Shown in pieces: positions 5,485 to 6,575 of a stretch of DNA of 6,575 nucleotides. This stretch comes from Gemmatimonadota bacterium (GTDB lineage Bacteria > Gemmatimonadota > Gemmatimonadetes > Gemmatimonadales > GWC2-71-9): NCBI GenBank assembly GCA_017889745.1, contig JAGGAG010000140.1, positions 1 through 6,575 of the forward strand, read 5' to 3'. The translations under genes were made by a program, and so were the position numbers. The stretch's first letter is position 1. Each line of letters opens with the position of its first letter. Under the pieces are notes generated by a model, which was not told the origin of the DNA, did not search any database, and saw only the letters and a list, made by a program, of their open reading frames with translations.

Positions 5485-6575
5485 CTAGGCCGACCGCTTC
5501 TTCAGCATCGCGGCGAGGCCGCGGGCCGGCGTAGCGCGGGGGCCGGCGGCGCTCGCTGGGGTGTAGTCGGGCACCAGGCGAAGCAGCAGCGCCCTCAGTT
5601 CCTCGCCGCTGGCACCGATATGCGCCTCGTCGAGCAGGCGATCCACCGCGGCATCGACCCCCACCGGCAGCACGCCGTTCTTCGCGCGCAGCACCTTCGG
5701 GTGACTGGTTGGCGCCGCATTCTCCGAGTTGAAGAACAGTTCCTCGTACAGCTTCTCGCCCGGCCGCGTGCCGCTGAACCGGATCTCGATGTCGCCCACC
5801 TCGAGGCCGGAGAGGCGGATCAGGTCGTTCGCCAGGTCGACGATCTTGAGCGGCTCGCCCATGTCGAGCACGAATACCTCTCCACCCTGCCCGAGCGCCC
5901 CGGCCTGCAGTACCAACTGTACCGCCTCCGGGATCGTCATGAAGTAACGGCGCATCTCCGGGTGCGTTATGGTGAGCGGGCCACCTTCGCGGATCTGGCG
6001 GAGGAAGGTCGGCACCACGCTGCCCCGGCTGCCAAGGACGTTCCCGAACCGCACCGCGACGAAGTTCTTCCCCTGCTCTTCCGCGATCCGCTGCACGATC
6101 AGCTCGGCCACGCGCTTGGTCGCACCCATGACGTTGGTGGGGCGCACCGCCTTGTCGGTCGAGATCAGCACGAAGTGCTTCGCGCCGTACTCTGCCGAGA
6201 GCTCCGCCACGTTCCGCGTCCCGAGCACGTTGTTGGTCACCGCCTCGGCACTGTTCGTCTCCATGAGCGGCACATGCTTGTGGGCCGCGGCATGGAACAC
6301 GGCGTAGGGCGAGAAACTCTGGAACACGTCCTGCATGCGGCGCCGGTCGCGCACGTCGGCGATCACCGGCACGCAGGTGACGTTCGGCGCGAGACGCACC
6401 ATTTCGTGGTAGGTGTCGAAGATGGAGTTCTCGCCGTGCCCCAGCATGATGATGCGGGCCGGCTCGAGGCGGGCGAGCTGGCGGCACAGTTCGCTGCCGA
6501 TCGAGCCGCCCGCCCCCGTGACGAGCACCGTTTCACCGGTGGCGAGCTCGCGCACTTGCGCCAGGTCGGTGATGA
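5485..6575 (-). CDS. CapD/WbpM/PglF-like nucleotide-sugar 4,6-dehydratase, C-terminal part (gene cut by right edge)
   Basis: The frame stays open to the right edge (ITDLAQ precedes a GTG at 6555), so the true start lies beyond the window; at least 362 residues are visible. This is the NAD(P)-dependent short-chain dehydrogenase/epimerase domain that converts UDP-GlcNAc or a similar sugar to a 4-keto-6-deoxy sugar. Counting from the GTG at 6555, the cofactor loop TGAGGSIG is at 13-20, AAAHKHVPLME at 89-99, the Ser/Thr-Asp-Lys segment STDKAVRPTNVMGATKR at 132-148, and SGTRPGEKLYEEL at 261-273. Met143 with Lys147 replaces the usual Tyr-x3-Lys, as in the large WbpM/PglF enzymes, which carry N-terminal membrane helices; such helices are expected outside the window. 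The C-terminal tail after about residue 330 is Ala/Pro/Arg-rich and looks unconserved. It would supply a deoxysugar precursor for the polysaccharide. Epimerase activity or another UDP-sugar substrate is possible. Confidence 0.92.
   Translation of the reverse strand, partial: ITDLAQVRELATGETVLVTGAGGSIGSELCRQLARLEPARIIMLGHGENSIFDTYHEMVRLAPNVTCVPVIADVRDRRRMQDVFQSFSPYAVFHAAAHKHVPLMETNSAEAVTNNVLGTRNVAELSAEYGAKHFVLISTDKAVRPTNVMGATKRVAELIVQRIAEEQGKNFVAVRFGNVLGSRGSVVPTFLRQIREGGPLTITHPEMRRYFMTIPEAVQLVLQAGALGQGGEVFVLDMGEPLKIVDLANDLIRLSGLEVGDIEIRFSGTRPGEKLYEELFFNSENAAPTSHPKVLRAKNGVLPVGVDAAVDRLLDEAHIGASGEELRALLLRLVPDYTPASAAGPRATPARGLAAMLKKRSA

Noticed and set aside
5273..6487. Minus-strand open frame of 404 codons overlapping the dehydratase
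   Set aside because: It is an out-of-frame reading of the dehydratase, low in complexity (Arg/Ala/Gly) and without motifs; the other frame has all the family signatures.
1..6575. CRISPR array, insertion sequence or phage genes
   Set aside because: No regularly spaced direct repeats, terminal inverted repeats, transposase or phage protein motifs were seen on either strand.

Overview
This is a G+C-rich bacterial stretch (by eye about two-thirds G+C, with strong G/C third-position bias) holding part of a surface-polysaccharide locus. It contains two GT4-type glycosyltransferases, a large multi-SLBB polysaccharide export protein, and the C-terminal catalytic part of a membrane-type nucleotide-sugar 4,6-dehydratase (CapD/WbpM/PglF-like). 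Beside these lie a small YbjQ-family (UPF0145) gene and a tRNA with a CAU anticodon. The export protein of about 845 residues, with a signal peptide, resembles those of Gemmatimonadota and Bacteroidota. With the high G+C I lean towards a Gemmatimonadota-like or other high-GC Gram-negative, but this is an inference and no marker gene in the window settles it.

Layout. Positions 1-66 show no supportable gene. The minus strand, read right to left, carries a GT4 glycosyltransferase (1584 to 502), a YbjQ-family gene whose start overlaps the glycosyltransferase stop (502 to 155), and 14 nt later a tRNA-CAU (140 to 67). These three look like one transcription unit. A divergent intergenic region of about 190 bp (1585-1775) holds a perfect 14-bp palindrome and only weak promoter-like hexamers. 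The plus strand then carries a second GT4 glycosyltransferase (GTG start at 1776, to 2915) and the export protein (2943-5480), separated by 27 nt. The dehydratase (6575 to 5485, minus strand, cut by the right edge) converges on the exporter with only 4 nt between the two stop codons.

How the genes may work together (inference from families and context). The dehydratase would start synthesis of a deoxy-amino sugar nucleotide. The two glycosyltransferases would add sugars to a lipid-linked repeat unit at the cytoplasmic face. The SLBB protein would form or line the outer-membrane/periplasmic export conduit. No polymerase, flippase, Wzc-type kinase or initiating transferase is visible, so the window is a fragment of a larger locus.

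There is no sign of a mobile element, CRISPR array or phage. The points most worth a second look are the six-SLBB exporter with a C-terminal membrane helix, the altered donor-site residues in the second glycosyltransferase, the palindrome between the divergent genes, and the glycosyltransferase-YbjQ-tRNA arrangement. I did not find a clearly new system here.
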